This document shows positions 62,500-64,000 of a stretch of 64,000 nt of DNA, piece by piece (within the stretch, counting starts at the first letter, position 1; each line of letters begins with the position of its first letter). The position numbers were made by a program, and so were the translations under genes. The notes below the pieces were generated by a model. The model was not told the DNA's origin and made no database searches. It saw only the letters and a list, made by a program, of their open reading frames with translations. The DNA comes from Chitinophaga rhizophila (lineage in GTDB: Bacteria; Bacteroidota; Bacteroidia; Chitinophagales; Chitinophagaceae), in assembly GCF_019492185.1 (NCBI RefSeq), contig NZ_JAICCF010000004.1:558001-622000 (forward strand), in the 5' to 3' direction.

Positions 62500-63099
62500 G
62501 TGAGAACTTTGAGAGGCAATAACAGTTATAGTGACCTGGAGCTCATCACGATGCTGAAGAGAGGTAATATAGATGCATTTGACATGCTGTATGCCCGACA
62601 TTGGTCAGCTATGTATCAGACGGCCTTTTATCTCCTTCGTGATCAGAACGCCAGTATGGACATAGTTCAGGATATATTTGCCTGGCTATGGGAGAAGCGT
62701 GAGCAGCTGGATATACAAACGGTTCCCTCCTATCTGCGTACGGCGGTGAGATTCAAAGTCGCTAATTATATCCACTCCGGAAAGATCAGGGAAGACTTCT
62801 ATGAAGAATTATCAAAAGTAACCATACACCCTTCTTCCGGTCCGCAGGAACTACTGGAACTGAACGATCTGAAAACAATTATACAGCAGGCTGTGAATGG
62901 CTTACCGGATAAATGCAGGGAGATCTTCCTGCTTAGCCGGGACGGACAATTTACCAATCAACAGATAGCAGACCTACTGCACATCTCAGTAAAGACCGTT
63001 GAGGCCCAGAAAACGATCGCCTTAAAACGTATCAGGGCAGCCGTTGAACCGCATCTGCTAACCATCCTTATCATCCCCCTGATAACGTACTACCCATAA
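62500..63099 (+). CDS. ECF RNA polymerase sigma factor
   Basis: A 199-residue ECF factor of the Bacteroidota FecR-linked kind, started at GTG 62500. Region 2 shows DAFDMLYARHWSAMYQTAF and DIVQDIFAWLWEKREQL, and region 4 shows LPDKCREIFLLSRDG and TNQQIADLLHISVKTVEAQK. A hydrophobic tail (LLTILIIPLITYYP) ends the protein. The FecR gene follows after 83 bases, so it probably controls a SusCD operon beyond the right edge. Confidence 0.93.
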   Translation: MRTLRGNNSYSDLELITMLKRGNIDAFDMLYARHWSAMYQTAFYLLRDQNASMDIVQDIFAWLWEKREQLDIQTVPSYLRTAVRFKVANYIHSGKIREDFYEELSKVTIHPSSGPQELLELNDLKTIIQQAVNGLPDKCREIFLLSRDGQFTNQQIADLLHISVKTVEAQKTIALKRIRAAVEPHLLTILIIPLITYYP

Positions 63100-63182
63100 C
63101 AGACAACTTTTTCTTAACTTTTTTTTACCCTGGTTTAGGGGTATGGGCTTTTTCATCTGCCTAGATAAATGAACGCACTTGT

Positions 63183-64000
63183 ATGACCAGAGAGGAAGTA
63201 TTATCACTAACGGAGAAAATTGTATCAGGTACTGCTACAGACGAGGAGCTGGTACAATATAACCGGCTGTTTGCTGCCTTCACGCAGGAAACGGAGTGGG
63301 ATAATACCGTATTGGGTGATCAGCAGATGATCGGAGAAGCCATCCGGGAGCGAATACAGATGACTATTGACAAGCCTGCTGGCCGGGTTGTTAATATCAG
63401 CTGGCGTCGATGGAGCGTAGCCGCCGGTATTGCATTGCTGTTAAGTGGCGGGTACTTCTTCTACCAGAGAGGTCAGGTAGCTCCGCTGCCACCGCAGGCA
63501 GAAAGGTTCAAGAACGATATTGCAGCACCAGCAGGCAATCATGCTGTACTGACGCTCAGTAACGGCCAGAAGATATTACTTGACAGCGCCGGGAACGGCA
63601 GGCTGGCAATGCAGGGTAACGTGAACATCAGCATGAACACCAGCGGGCAGGTAGTCTATAATGGCGACGATAGCAAGAGTGCTATGAACACCATTGAAGT
63701 ACCGCCCGGTAGCAAACCGATTGCTATTATACTGGCAGACGGTACAGAGGTTTGGATAGATGCAGCTTCAGCACTGACCTATCCGACGGCATTTACCGGT
63801 AGTACAAGAACAGTAACCGTCACCGGACAAGCATATTTTGAAGTAGCGCCCAATAGTAAACAACCTTTCAGGGTGCAGAACGGAACCGATGGATCAACAG
63901 TAGAGGTATTAGGTACCAACTTTAATATAAAGGCCTTCGGGCAAGAGCAAAAAGTAAAAACAACCCTGTTCAACGGAGCCGTTGCTATCTCCACCACCAA
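63183..64000 (+). CDS. FecR-family anti-sigma factor (3' partial)
   Basis: The frame opens at ATG 63183 and runs off the right edge (272 codons seen). N-terminal cytoplasmic part MTREEVLSLTEKIVSG to about residue 78. Membrane helix at about 79-96 (WSVAAGIALLLSGGYFFY). The periplasmic FecR domain contains AVLTLSNGQKILLDSA, IILADGTEVWIDAASALTY, TGQAYFEVAPNSKQPF and VEVLGTNFNIKAF. The DUF4974-like end is missing from the window. Partner of the sigma factor just upstream. Confidence 0.93.
   Translation, partial: MTREEVLSLTEKIVSGTATDEELVQYNRLFAAFTQETEWDNTVLGDQQMIGEAIRERIQMTIDKPAGRVVNISWRRWSVAAGIALLLSGGYFFYQRGQVAPLPPQAERFKNDIAAPAGNHAVLTLSNGQKILLDSAGNGRLAMQGNVNISMNTSGQVVYNGDDSKSAMNTIEVPPGSKPIAIILADGTEVWIDAASALTYPTAFTGSTRTVTVTGQAYFEVAPNSKQPFRVQNGTDGSTVEVLGTNFNIKAFGQEQKVKTTLFNGAVAISTT

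Overview
The window looks like a chromosomal segment of a Bacteroidota bacterium, most likely a Chitinophaga-like member of the Chitinophagaceae. The evidence is two SusC/SusD outer-membrane uptake pairs, ECF sigma/FecR regulator pairs, T9SS sorting domains at the C-termini of secreted proteins, a SusCD-linked zinc metalloprotease and generally weak Shine-Dalgarno signals. I saw no rRNA, tRNA, CRISPR array, insertion sequence or phage block.

Layout. Positions 1-14284 hold a cobalamin (B12) locus. The plus-strand run is cbiG-cobM fusion (cut by the left edge), cobK, cbiD, a Ni/Co permease, a chlI/chlD-type chelatase gene that appears to need a -1 frameshift, cobU, cobT, cobS, cobC and a PduO-type adenosyltransferase. 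It meets a minus-strand cobW-cobN pair. Together these cover cobalt import, ring methylation and reduction, CobN/ChlI/ChlD cobalt insertion, adenosylation and lower-ligand assembly. The early ring steps, amidations and CobD/CbiB are not here and probably lie upstream. Positions 14550-24064 (minus) form a complete sigma factor/FecR/SusC/SusD/zinc metalloprotease unit, which suggests regulated uptake of peptides or proteins. Positions 24438-31401 carry an AHSA1-type protein, a large T9SS type-B adhesin with SprB-like repeats and two hypothetical genes.

Positions 32113-42191 (minus) are the most unusual part: seven tightly spaced genes encoding a VWA-like lipoprotein, a small membrane protein, a tubulin/FtsZ-superfamily protein, a 1194-residue actin/Hsp70-fold protein, a signal-peptide/TM/coiled-coil protein and two further membrane proteins. 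A tubulin-like and an actin-like NTPase in one operon with four or five envelope proteins suggests a membrane-associated cytoskeletal or remodelling machine.

Positions 42761-64000 hold a ROK sugar kinase, a second SusCD pair, a TlpA-like protein lacking both active-site cysteines, about 1.1 kb of gene-free DNA containing a 30-bp perfect hairpin, a carboxylesterase, an AsmA-like protein, a Pro/His/Asp-repeat lipoprotein, a sigma factor followed by a protein that may span the whole envelope, a discoidin/zincin T9SS protein, and finally another sigma/FecR pair cut by the right edge.
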